Positions 36,301 through 49,028 of a DNA stretch of 64,000 bases are shown piece after piece (position 1 is the stretch's first letter; the number at the start of each line of letters is the position of its first letter). The position numbers and the translations under genes are program-made. The stretch lies in assembly GCA_026874595.1 (NCBI GenBank), contig CM049306.1, forward strand, positions 53,472,019 to 53,536,018, given 5' to 3'. The stretch comes from Sipunculus nudus. Taxonomy: Eukaryota > Annelida > Sipuncula > Golfingiida > Sipunculidae. The notes below the pieces were generated by a model. The model was not told the origin of the DNA and ran no database searches. It saw only the letters and a list, made by a program, of their open reading frames with translations.

Positions 36301-37914
36301 AGTCGGCTGAGCGTCATGACCCATGAGTCACTTAGAGAATTCGTCTTTTTCAATTAATCACCCTTCTACAATGATCCTATGGATACTTGTGAAATATCAA
36401 AACTATCCAGTTCTCTCTAACTAAAGTTCATGGTCTTCTTTTAAACTAGATTTGTGCATTTTCATTAAATTTTTGTTGCTTTCATGTACCACATTTCAAG
36501 GACTTATTTCATATTGAAACCCATATGATTTATCCCCAGACAAAGTCGGAAGATAGTATTGTTGTAGCACGACTCTGCTGTCGCTGCTTCTGCAGAACCA
36601 TTGAAGGGGCCCAATCGCGTATCTGACGTATATATACTAAAAGTAATACTGAAGATTTGTCTTCCTTTCTGTCTGCCCCCCCCCCCCCCCCAATTAAGTC
36701 CTTGCGCCGGGGACTTCAGTAATATTTCTTCTGAATACATTTTATAAAACTTAAAAAAATTGGTATAATAAAAAGGATTTAATTGAACAAATCTGAATAT
36801 CCTTATAGAAAAATTTGTGTCGAAACTTTTGTATTACATTTCATATACACATTTAGTTATTTTCTCTTTAAGATATTAAAGTATCTGCCAATATTTCATT
36901 CTGATCTTTGAATCATAATTATACTCCTGCATATAAGTGATGAAAAGTTTTCACCTGGCGAAAACAGTGGTGCTAATTTTAAACATATATAGCCGTCAAG
37001 CCACCAACCTGGTGGCCATGACTTCACAAATCAAGATTTTTCAGCATCCAACCGGTGTCTCATCTGTGTTTCTTGTTTCCTGTCAATTAATTCTCCTTGT
37101 TTGGAAGTTGTGCATGCGCAAGATCGGACCTCCGGCCATGCAGTCTTGTTCTGGTAAACAAACGTACATGCAGAACCAAAACAACGTGTAAAACAGGTGG
37201 ACTGGGGATAGTTGTGAATTATCTTGGTGCCTGTGTGCCGGGGAACTTTAGCAAGAAAAAATGTGTTCGGCCACAATTTACTAATGACGCATGTTATGGC
37301 AAATGTCTGTGTAGCCATGACATTTTTGATGGGGTATAACTAATTATTATGCTTGACTTAAAGCGACAGCCATCTTTAGTAATTTGAGTTGTGGGCTATG
37401 TAGCTCCCGCTTGTATGGATTAATAGACATATTTTCTTATACATTGAGCTCTTGAGTCATAACAAATGATGGGGCATTTAAATCCATGCTGCTTTATTAC
37501 AGAAATGGAAACTAATGATTTGATATCAATCTGCGCATAATTACTAAGTTCTAGACCTTTATAGAAAACGGAAATCAAGGTTTGGCCAGAATAACAGTCA
37601 CCATGTCCTATTATGGGTCATCATCTTTCAATAACATTATATTACTTTACATGTACCCCCTTTTAAAATGATGTAGAGAAATGATATACGTTTGCAAGAG
37701 CTGCATGTATAGAAATGTGCTTGACAATTAACGTTATTCAAATATACAACATAGCTAATTTATGTTTTGTTTTATGCCATATGTTTTAAAAAGTTTAAAA
37801 AAAAGTTCGTCGTAATCTTAATCTGAGCTTTTTTTATTTCTTACGACCTATGGGTCTGGAAAATACATGAAGCCAGTAAGAATCCTTTTAAGAGTTTTGT
37901 CATATTTGTTTGAA

Positions 37915-38424
37915 TTAAAGGGACATAAACAGGCGCAATATTATGCCTATTCTTTCACACTATCGGTTCAGTTTTGCTTTATACAAAAGTTTCCAGCAAA
38001 ACCAGCCCGGCACACATTCTCAGTAATTCACATACGGCTGTTTAAAACTTTGTTATGACTCTGCGTGTTGGTAAACACAGTCCACACGTCTTTTTACATT
38101 AACAAACTACGTGACCGGAGGTCTGATTGTGAGCCGCAGCACCTTATGATTCGCCAGTGGAAACATGTATAGAATTTTTAAGTGATGTCAGTAAGGGCAT
38201 CCCTTCGTTTACACGTGTTGTGGCTCCGCGATGCCCGCAGCCCCACGCGCTGTGTTTATGTTGACACCTGTGATCGTGCCCCATTCACTGATTTTAACAC
38301 TAATTTACAGGAGTGAGAAAACGGGTTCAGGGCAAAATTTTTGCATATACAGATTTAGTTTTAAGGGAAGAAGGTATTTTTCGTGTTAATTCAACATTCA
38401 ATGTAGGTGATTAGGCCCCTTTAA
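37915..38424. mobile_element. second copy of the TTAA-flanked MITE
   Basis: 510 bases, TTAA at 37915-37918 and 38421-38424, same orientation as the 51.2-kb copy. Shared blocks include ttttgctttatacaaaagtt, gtgttggtaaacacagtc and ttacacctgtgatcg. The copies differ by many substitutions, so the family is not very recent. It lies in intergenic sequence. Confidence 0.85.
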
Positions 38425-39964
38425 ATGGACGAAACCATCAAATTTATACATTGTATGCAGATGATGAACTCGAGGTAATTCATAAACAAATGTAATTTCT
38501 TCCAAAGTTATTAAAACATTTTGAATAAAATAACGTCTCACATGGGAAGTTATAATATTTAAATTTAATATTTGACAAATTTGGACCCAGAGAATAATTT
38601 AATATACGCAGGTTAATTTCAACAATTTATCATTCATTCGTTTTTACTGTCAGCATACAGTTATTTGGACACGCAGCAAGACGAACTGAGTTCAGATTCT
38701 TTAAGACCTGTTCACATTGAGATTTGGATATGATGCTGGCAACATACAGGAGGCTTTGTGGATTATAACATTAATGAATTTTATATCTCAATGTGCCAAT
38801 GTAAGATAAGTTAGATGTAATTGAAAGGAATTTGTCTGTGTTCCTCAGCCATACAATATTGACTTTCTCCTTATCGATCCTCACATTATAAAGTCAGCAA
38901 TTTCGTTGTTGCTTTTATTGCCGTTATTGATATTACAATAATAAACATATGGAAAAATATGGCTCAATCCGGAAAAAAAATAAATGCAAGACTTTTAATT
39001 ACATTCAAGGTATATATTTTGCTACATAAGACACATTTCATTTTGTCAGTGTGTGCACCAACTCAAAACCTATTTTGGATCACGCTGTCAGGGAAATAAG
39101 TATTGGATAAGAAGGCCTCCAACGGTACAGTTTTGAATACATTTATCTGGCATACAAAAAAATAAATAAAAAATAAAACCAAACTTGACTCCTGCATAAA
39201 TTACTCTAGCAAATAAAGCATATCCAGCGACAGCAAATCAAAATAGCTTTTCTTCATTCTAATATGAACCTTTATGTTTAGCTTGCATAATATAGATGTT
39301 CGAACTCACACTCTATAGATTACTGTTTTACATGAGAATGTTTTGAAAAGAATGATGTACCAATCTTGTTTGTACAATTTGAACAGGTTATGTTGTCATT
39401 GTGGGATTACAAAATTACAATTCTTGTGAGTTTCTTTCCTCGGCAAAAACTAACACATATCTGAATATACTTTGTAAGCCATTAAAGGATAATGAAAATG
39501 GGACGAGAATTAAATAATAACCAGCATTTAACATTTCAACATTGTTTTGTCTTGTGTCTGTTGTTTTAATTCTTATACTGGTATAACCTAAATGCCCCGG
39601 TTTCATTATCCCAGAAATATAAAAAAATCATCCCGCCCAATGAAATCATTATACAAAACAACCTGGGGGGGGGGGGGGGTCAGATGGGATAAAAGATCAT
39701 ATGCAAACACGTATTGGAGAACACGATATGACTCAATGTGACACTCTTGAATTTTGTTAAAATTTAATATCTATTTTAAAAAGGTTGTTTTCTAAAAAAA
39801 TATTTCTTTTTCCCAAAGCAGTCTCCTTAATTCATTTTTCAGCTATTCTTTCAGTGTTAGTTATCCGCCCTTTTCGTCTTTTCCTAATGTAAATGTATGT
39901 CAATACTTGTCTTCGGTAAACTACCTGATAGCCACAGCTTTCAAAAGGTTATGAATGAAGAGTA

Positions 39965-40175
39965 AAACAGAAGAGGATCCAGGGGGAGGGTCCGGGGGCT
40001 CCGGACTCCACTTTTCCACCTTTTTTAATGGGTTAAATTCGGACCATTTTTCCCGGATGGACCCCCCCCCCCCCCCCCTCCTTTTTTTTCTAGATCGGTG
40101 GACCGTTTCAAGAATTTCTCTTTACATTTCCTTGGTTGGACCCCTCCTTTTTGAAAATTCTGGATCCGCCTTTGG
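39965..40175 (+). repeat. dispersed element with 'gaagaggatcc ... ctggatccgcc'
   Basis: It starts agaagaggatccaggggga and ends ggttggacccctcctttttg then tggatccgcc. The copy at 52575-52735 has aagaggatcccg, accccttttattttt, gttggacccttt and tggatccgcccct in the same order. Short, non-coding, probably a MITE. Confidence 0.6.
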
Positions 40176-40876
40176 TAAAATGATTTATGCAAACAGCTAA
40201 CCCACAGATGATGTATTTGTTCCTAAATGAAATGTTATTGCCCGCACAAAGGAGTTGGCTGACGTTTTATGATCAGCGTTGTACATTCCTTTGCTTGCTA
40301 ATATGTCAAAACACTAGCTCCACAGGTTGGCAAAAACTTCGTCACATTGTGAATTGTGGACTAGGGAACATTTTCTAAAACTTTGGGATGGATTAGTGGG
40401 ATATGAGAGATGATCTGGAACTTAAATAAGCCTAAGTTGCCTCTTTTTTTCCTGCTGTTTATTCTTAAAAAAAATATAATTAAATATATATAAATTATCC
40501 GTCTAAAAATTTTTATATTTTCTGTTTTAATTCTTTCTTAGCTGAAAACCAAAATATCCACAAAACGCCTACGCCCTTTACACAGCGCTTTACCTATAGA
40601 CCTACTACCTATATCTCAACCGCTGTTTGTTTTGGCCTGGTTTTCTGGGTCCAATAATGAGAGGGGAGCATTGTATTTTGGGTCAATCAGATGAGACCTG
40701 GTGCTGGAAGCAGCATCCTCTATGATTGGCTGAAATGGTCACATGATTTATATCAAATACGAATGCTGTTGGCAAAATATTTTTACGAATGGAAGAGGCC
40801 ATTGTGTATGAGCTAGACCAAAAACTGATTCAGTAAATAGTTGTGGTCCTCTTGACTGCGTGTAAAGTTGTAAACA

Positions 40877-41032
40877 ATGCCCGAAACGAGACACACAACT
40901 GATGCGACAAGGAATCTACATAATTATCAGGACGTGTTCCCAGCAAAACGGATACCAGCCAAGCGAGGAATGAACGGAGCCAATGTTGTTACGATGAGTG
41001 ACAGCTTATCGCCCCGGCAACCATTTGAATAG
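40877..41032 (+). CDS. candidate 51-codon ORF in a locally GC-rich patch
   Basis: ATG to TAG, beginning MPETRHTTDATRNLHNYQDV and ending SDSLSPRQPFE. The surrounding 40.85-41.55 kb is clearly richer in G, C and CG dinucleotides than its neighbours. Downstream at 41400 a strong acceptor-like ttttttttccag precedes another open segment (DTEPPPGVQVNHNWSYLTAV) running to 41545. These could be exons or the 5' end of an unrecognised gene on this strand, or an unmethylated promoter-like region. I recognise no domain. Confidence 0.22.
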   Translation: MPETRHTTDATRNLHNYQDVFPAKRIPAKRGMNGANVVTMSDSLSPRQPFE

Positions 41033-42280
41033 GCCACAGGCTCAGAGAGAATGGACCATCACATGGTTGGCACAGGTCCTTGTGCACATTGGATGCCCGG
41101 CCGGTGAGCGGTCATTCTAACAAATTGTAACAACATTGGCTGCCACACACCTCGCTGGACTGGTATCTGTTTTGCTTGCAACGGATTTATGGCTACACTA
41201 ACATAGTCTTTATGTCATAATCGGTCGATGATGCGAGAACGCAGAGGGAGCAAAATTCGACCTATTATTTATTAAGAGTAACCATAAAACTGTCATCAAG
41301 CGGCGCAGCTATGGGCGGAGTCATGATGCCTGTTGAGTGTTTGTTAAGTTGCATTTGGCTGGCTGCTAGTCACAAACGCACAATGTTTTTTTTTTCCAGC
41401 AGACACCGAACCGCCACCTGGTGTCCAAGTCAATCATAACTGGTCATACCTGACAGCGGTTAAATCAGTAGCTTTTTTAGAAGCGCAGGATTTCAGCTGC
41501 CTCTGGAGCCTACAAAACTCCGTCAGACTGATCAGGAACCTTTAGATTTACTTGTTGGTTAAGCAAATCGAAAAAGATGGATTTCTGTGCCTTTACTCTC
41601 AGGGACTGAGATAATGGTATCAGTGAGGTGTTTATGGAACAATGGATTGATGAAATTGCACAATCATGATGGACGTATAAGAGGGATATTTTCCATATGT
41701 TCTGTATAAATGAGGCTTAATCTTTATCTGCTAGTGAGAACCAGGCCGGGAGCACGGAGCGATAGGGTACATTCGATACAGGTTACCTGAAATGAGCAAG
41801 TGGTCCGCCATTCTTATTGTGCAAACTTTAACAGGATAGTTTGTCACAACACAGATATTATGGATTTCAATGAAAATTATGTAGAACAGAGGACCATGGG
41901 CCAAGGAACGACTGATTATTTTTCATGGTTAGTCCGTTAAATGTTGGGAATATGTTGATGCGGATCCAAGTATGGGCGGAGGTATGCGCTCTATAAGTGC
42001 TCTCTAAATTTGTAATAATATTTTGTATTGTATCAAGTCCAATTTTTTTAAGAGAGTGTATCACACTAGCCATTTTGAGGTGTTGTGTTGCAAGATTTTC
42101 CTCAATAGTAAATATTTACACATATTGGCCCTCCATTTTTGCTTTAAAATAAAAATTCACCTAAAAATGAAAATGCTTTAGAAAAATTGGCACTATATTT
42201 TTTGTTGCAAAAATTAAGGCCTAAGAATCACAAAAATGTAATGTAGTTTTATTTCGACCTCAATGGCCATGCTTTCGTCT

Positions 42281-42548
42281 TTAATCCCGCTGAATATCCA
42301 CTCTGAGGTTGCTGTAAGCGATTTGCCACTTGTTGGAAATAGGGTGATACCCTCCTCGTCCAGTAGACGAACCTTCCTGGGTGAAGTCTACAGCAAACCT
42401 CGGGTTACTGATTTGGGAGCGTCCGAACGTGAAAACAGATCCCCAGGCGTCAAATATACTCCGCGAAACCCGTACAAATTCTGGGTCATTGCTTGGGTTA
42501 TCCCGGTTACCGTTGAAGATTTTGTTTGACGTAATCCCATTTTGATAC
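42281..42548 (-). CDS. S51 peptidase terminal exon: unrecognised C-terminal extension
   Basis: 268 bases, acceptor atgtttcag, ending at TAA (42283-42281). It encodes 88 residues after the split Lys, including KIFNGNRDNPSNDPEF, SRSIFDAWGSVFTFGRSQ and HPISNKWQIAYSNLRVDIQRD. It is polar and mixed alpha/beta in character, with no Cys or membrane segment. An AATAAA on this strand lies 28 bases past the stop (42253-42248). Confidence 0.82.
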
Positions 42549-42747
42549 CTGAAACATTAAAACTGGCACATAAGACACCTAAAGTTACAAAAGAATTTCT
42601 CAAGAATGAGCGTTCATTCACTAAATCATTTTTGAAGGATTAACGTCATTGGAAATAATCCCTGAAAGAAGAACAAAATATAAAGTGTTATATTTGACAA
42701 TATAAAAATCGTCTAGCTATACCCCATGATATGCAAATGTAAATAAT

Positions 42748-42791
<44 letters not shown>

Positions 42792-45700
42792 GTGTATATG
42801 CATCTTCCCCTGAAATTCATGAGCAGTATTCAAGTGTTGTAGATGTAAGCAAAGTGGATGGTTCTTCAGCCGCTTGAACTTTCCACCAGTATAAATAAGG
42901 TACGTCTATAATCAGTTGTTGGATGAATTTGTCCCGAACCTTCAGTGTCATTCCAGAGTATAAATACGGTCAAAATAAGAGGACCTCGCTTCAAAGCATG
43001 CCAGGGAGCGGCAGGGAGCACACAATAAACACCCGTGTTGGAACCACACAGAAACTCGGAATTTCACTGTTCCTCTTTCCTTCAATACTGTGCCCCTGCT
43101 ATTAATTTTTCGGTTTAAATCATGTCCTGGATGTCTTTTTCTATAAACAAGAACTGGCGATGTTGGCAAGATATATTGTAATTGGAAGAGACTGAAAGAA
43201 TACTTAAAAGGTATTTAAATCCGGCTTAAATCCTGTCCTGGCTGTTTAATTCAATAAACAGGAACTGGCGATGTTGGCAAGATACGTCGCAGTTGGGAGA
43301 CACTGACAGAATACTTTATACGGTGCTGATACCGTGCTTAACAACGATTCGCATTTGCGGATAACTCTGGGACATTAAGAGACCTGCATAGATGATAGGC
43401 GCGAAGCTGGACTTAATATGCAGTACCATGTCAGCGGCATCGTTACTCTAGGTGCTTCCGGTCGCAAGCATTCCGGCATCATTTGAAACGCCATTTGACA
43501 CTATGTCGTATCTCTGATGAGAATGTGTGTGAAGGCACTCTGGCTGATCCATGCGCAAATCCTCACGAGATCCAAAAACTGCCATGAAGGCCTTCGTGAT
43601 CATGTATCGTCGTTTTATCATTAACAGTTGACTCGAATATCTGTTAAAGGTCTCTAGCCCGAACATTGAGCCTCCATTCAGCCTCCGAATGTTTATGGAG
43701 GAGAGTTACTCCTGTGATTCGCCCCGAAACCAAACGGGGAATATTAGATGAAGTATAACAAAGGTACCCATGACGTTCAAGTTGCCTAAGGAAAGACCCT
43801 CCTATACCTTCCCAGCATGCCTTGGTAGCGGGGCTACAAACAGGAGGCATTATTTTTAAACATACTTAATAATCAGTTACAAAATAAGTTCAGATTTGTT
43901 CTTCACAGTTGTATTATCCTTAATATGTAGTTGTGTTGTACATCCTCAAGACGATTATCGGGTAATGAACCAAATTTACAGGGCAGACTCTCCTCCCTGG
44001 AAACTGTAACGCAAAACATGTAAAAACAGTTTCTTTGTTATTGAGTTTCAGGTCTGTTGGTAAACACACTCCAGGCTCTGCCTCGTTTTTGTGCTTACTT
44101 TGGGAAATAGTCTTGGAATCATCTAAGACCCAAATACACGCAAATCCGAGTTTCAAATCTTGATTTGTCCTGCAAGTCGGATAATCCTGCTAGTCCGTTT
44201 TTACGGACCTGAGAGAAACAATGTCCTAAGATGGGTACCTGCAGTTGTTATGAATTTACACACACAAGCTGGCAGTGTTGACATCAACGTCAGTCTGCGA
44301 GGACCAAAATGTCTGCGTCATTGCAGGTAATTTGCAGTTCCCACACCAGTTACGACGGATCGAGAAGGTCAGGAGCGGATACCAGTGCCAAGACTGTGAT
44401 ACACTCCATCTCTGAGTGTAAATAACGTGTGCTGCTAATATCAACTCTAGCCCAAACATTAATTCTCCATTCAGGAATGGAGTTCGAACACCTGTGGGGG
44501 AGACTTTCCCCTCTGATTCGACACGACCTGAAATGGGAATCTTATGCATATTAACGGGGGATCTATGCACATTACCCAAATAACCCCGACAGATGTTGGT
44601 TCCCTCATAGATCCCGATGACGTTGCCCAAGAATAGACTCTCATAAGCCTTCCCAGCATGCCTTGCCGGGCTGTAAACAAGAATCAATGGAGGTAACAAT
44701 TATCAGATTATCATGAGAATAAGTGTCAATATTTTCTTACATTATACTCATTAAGTTACAATTTGTGTCCCAACTCAGTCACGTAGGGGCTGTTGCATGT
44801 CCTCAGACTGGATGAGGAATATCGTGGCTTGAATCATTTGGTCAGATTTGCCAAAGCTTTAGAGGGTAAACTCTCCACCGTAGAGGTTATCGCTAACAAG
44901 AAAAAAATAAAGGGAAGTTATGTTTGCGTTTCTGGCCTGTAGCTATGTCAACTCCTGAGCACGACAACGGTAAAAGGAACTTCAAGTCCGGCATCCGAGG
45001 AAAAGTGCTTTCATTTTCATCGAATATATTTATTTAACTCTTCCCATCATCAGGCTAGTGCATTCATATCAGTCATTGAGGACTGAATTTTAAATCTTAC
45101 GATAAATATAAACAAATAACAGTACTTACTTCTCTGGTTCTAAACTATACTTCCAGTTGGCGAATGTGACAGACAACGTGCTCAGCCTGATTTTATCATT
45201 CTGGGTTAAATAGTAAGTTCGCACATTTGAGATTGACCAGTACCCGGACGTAGATCCAGCCGACGCTGACGTCAGATCCGGTATATACACACCACCCGAT
45301 CCTATCACCTTGATCAATTAAAATGGGTTTTCATGTATAAAAACAACAACATTTACACACATATACTAAATGACATTGAAGAGAAAAGGGGTTACTGTAA
45401 AGAGGAGGTAACCTCATTTTATCGGAACGAAAATGGACAGATTGTATGGTGTGTTCCATGTTCAAACGTTTTGCCCAAAACCCCTGAAATTTACTGTCGT
45501 GAATTAAGACTGAGATAAACATATCTAAAGGTTTCCATGCACAATTTTTTTCCGGTCAGTGATGAAATCATACCTCTCCTTCCGCATTCAGCGTTCCAGC
45601 ATCCTCAATGAATAAAGCCGTGTCTTCGTCCACTCCGATGCCCTTGGTGACCCCATTAGAGCTTCCCCTGGTGTCGGAGATGAGACGGATCAAGCGGCCC

Positions 45701-47096
45701 TCACGGCCCCGCTCGCTGTGAGGAATCAATTGTTATTTTCCTATGCTCGAATACATTTTTATAAAACATATAATAAATGAGCAAGTAGAAATATTCCAGA
45801 TTTATATTGATTGTGCAATATATATGGAAGCTTTAAATAATGGTGATTAATTAATTTAACAAGACCTGAAACATTGGGTCCATAGAAAGGTGTATCATTA
45901 TGCAGAAGGGTTCTGTCAGGTATTATCAGCTTGATTGCCCGATAATATGGTTACATAGTTGGCATTTTGAGTGTGTGTAATTTGGACTCGCCTGAAGGAT
46001 TATATTTATTCTCTGGATGCATGGATTCACGAGACCGGGTAGGGTTTCGGGAAATAAAACTTTATGATTGCATGGCAGGTAGTCGAATCAGAGAGCTGAT
46101 TGGAGATAGGTCGCTTTCAGGTGTCCAAGAGTGGAGTTTTACTATTGGTCGAGACTGATGGCAGGGTCGTCCGTGGGTATGTCATATTTCCAGCCAGATT
46201 ATATATGTGACTTAACGACACAGTAGGCATTTATATTAGACTGGTAAGTCTGTACCTAAGTCGTGGTAGAGGCCATACGTGGATGTACAGTGGCCATCAA
46301 TTATATTGCATTGACATCGTTGTAAACAACCGATAATCTGAGCATTAGAATGAGTGTGAAAACAGAATTACGGCATATTGTCCACGTGTCAACACGGCGT
46401 CTTTCTGCATTGTGATGGAATTTAACCCCATAATTCAGGGAAGTTTACCAGGCTGAGTTCACTGAATTTTGTCTTGCAAACGAAATTCAGGACGCCGTGC
46501 GGAAACATATTTCATAAACATATAGTTTTTATGAACTTCTCACGGCTCACTTCAACCCGCGTCCGAGTAAAATACTACAACGATACGGGTTCAATACATT
46601 AATGTATATATAGCTCATTAACGACAGTTGTCACGGTAAGGTAATAATGTTGATACACTATAAATCATGTTCAGAGATATTCTGGTACTTGGTATCAGGA
46701 AACTGGCCATTCAACGTATGCAGCTAATCGAACAAATTTTTTTACTTTCAATACAGCTGTTAAGATCGTTGATGCTATGGTTACTACGAATAAAAACCTG
46801 AGAGACATGAATTAATTCAGGGTTATTAAACCCAGAGAGTGTAAATGTCTTGCGGAGGACTGCTTATATGAACCCAAGTCAGGGACATTTAAATGATGAA
46901 AACAGGCAGGAACATAAAGTAAACCATGCTTTCGCTCTGGTGGGGATGATCATTGCCCAAATTCTTGTAAACACTTTAAAGACCATAGGTGCCCCCCTAG
47001 CCCAGTGTGATATACAGTTCAATTAGATGATGGTCGCATAGTAAGGAGACACGTAGTTCATATTAGGCGTTGATATGAGAGATCTCTGTCTGTTAA

Positions 47097-47157
<61 letters not shown>

Positions 47158-48967
47158 CTTAATGTGCCAGTTTCCCTGGATACAAATCCTGAACATTTGG
47201 ATGTCAATAAACATGGTGCCAATGGACAAGGTAATCCCGTAACCGCAGATGTTAAGCCTGTGACAAATACACCAGTATTTAATGCTTAAGTGAAAGATAG
47301 TGTGGGTGAACCAGCAATGAGAGTGGGCAGGGTGGCTTAACAGAAGCGGGGAACCAGCAGAGGTACCGATGTTAGAGTAAGAGCCGATACCGGAAATAAG
47401 GGTCAGTTCACGTTTGTAATATCCATATACTATACCTAACAACGGGTGTAAATTTATGAATGACATTAAATGTCGGTTTATGATTACCCGAGTGTCGTTT
47501 TTGTCTTAAGTAGGTTCTGTTCATACCTAAAGTGAGAGTCGGTAATAAAGTCATCGAGTACCCCGATGCCTCCTGCCGGGTTGTATTCCAGATCGTCGTA
47601 TGTTGGCGCTGGTGCCGGGTACGCCCCGTACCGTAAAGCGTACCAGCTCATGCCTCCTGTCAAGAAAAGTGCCAGAATAACGAAAATGATATCACTGTAA
47701 AAAACAGCAATCAACATATTTTGATACGAGCAGTTAATGCCGGATAGAGAGAATTTTGATACGAGCAGTTAATGCCGGATAGAGAGATACAATCAACTAC
47801 ACAAGAAAAAAAAAAAAAAACATCCCTGTGTTCTTGCATGAGCCTGTGTTTGTTTCCAGTAATTTTTTCATGACTGTAGTTTTACGGTTACGTTAGTGAA
47901 GGTTAGGGCCCAGATAGGGCAAAGGTCTTGACCTCTCCAGCGATTGTAGTGCGTCAATCTTAAATTACTTAATGGCAGTGGATTACTTTGTCTTTTTTTC
48001 TCACAGCCATACCCAGCTCCTTGCATTGATATACCACAGCAATAACAGTAAAGAAGAACCATATACAATCACATATATCACTATAATTTAAAATAAATCT
48101 AACCCATCAAACAATGAAGTCTTTCTAACTTTCGCTGTAAAAGAAACGCATGGAATATTGATTAATTGATGTAAATGGCGCACTACGTATAGTAATATGT
48201 ATATAAACAATGTATTTCTTCCTGTTTTAATATTGGTTTCTATCTCACAAGAAATCAACCGGTCGATTTCCGTTTGACCGGCTGTTCTGTACCGTTCTCC
48301 GAAATTTCGGGCAGTGGGGACACAAAATTTGGTGCATAGGTTCCCATGAAATTTGGAACAACAAAATGGTGTCAGCCTTTGCCGAAGCTGAATTTCCACT
48401 GGCACGATTCAACACACTCAGTTTGTAAGTTGCCAGGTGCATTGGCACGCGGTTATAAAAACCGTCCAGTGTGACCTAGAAAAGTTTACAGATACCACAG
48501 ATACGAATGTCTATAGTATAATGAAACTTTATGCAAAGCTGTCATTCTATTTTTGGTATTTCCGACAATTCAGTTCAAATATTTCTTCTTTGAACACGGA
48601 ACCTACATGCGGCTGAGGTCTGAACCTGTTGATATTAGTTGATATTAGTAAATATTTATATGCAATTTATTTATTCTTGGGTCCTCTTTATGATGTTGTA
48701 ATGTCATAATTTAAACACACCCTAAAAAATACTTCTGCGCCTTCAGTTATTTTCCTAACTGAGAAGCAGATTATTTTAGAAGTATTATAAAACAGGCAAC
48801 TTTCTAAATACATTTAAATGAAAAACGCTGGTAAATTCAAGTGAATGTTACCAGCTTTATATCTCCATACTGATCAAAATGTAATTAAACCTTATAAAAT
48901 GAGAGAGCATGCGTGAACAAAAAAATAGATATGTTTATCTCAAATTCCCATTAAAAATCCTTAAAGG

Positions 48968-49028
<61 letters not shown>

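Larger units (their letters stand above)
29311..42280. other. intergenic region between the convergent genes
   Basis: 13 kb without a supported gene. It contains the 30-bp minisatellite, three MITE-type elements, a dispersed-family member, microsatellites and G/C homopolymers, plus the GC-rich patch at 40.9-41.5 kb. 38.4-39.9 kb is plain AT-rich sequence in which I see nothing. Confidence 0.6.
42549..45129 (-). other. intron 6 of the S51 peptidase gene, with duplicated segments
   Basis: No coding exon is visible. It holds an AT microsatellite (42751-42789), a short tandem duplication (43115-43315) and two diverged copies of a segment of about 0.7 kb (about 43400-44080 and about 44240-44960). 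The chance ORFs here, up to 147 codons, overlap the duplicated repeats and have no recognisable domain. Confidence 0.6.

Noticed and set aside
37031-37339. Three overlapping ORFs on both strands near 37.1 kb.
   Set aside because: No domain, no splice signals, and no reason to prefer one frame over another.
44256-44699. A 147-codon minus-strand ORF in peptidase intron 6.
   Set aside because: It falls in a diverged duplicated segment; the other copy does not keep the same frame open.
47023-47466. A 147-codon ORF with a Tyr-Ile repeat as a membrane protein.
   Set aside because: The repeat is the AT microsatellite, and the ORF lies in a peptidase intron with no splice support.
48088-48448. Two overlapping minus ORFs (105 and 67 codons) with Cys-rich text.
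   Set aside because: Neither matches a family I know. They lie in a peptidase intron and each frame breaks where the other reads better, at most a decayed repeat.
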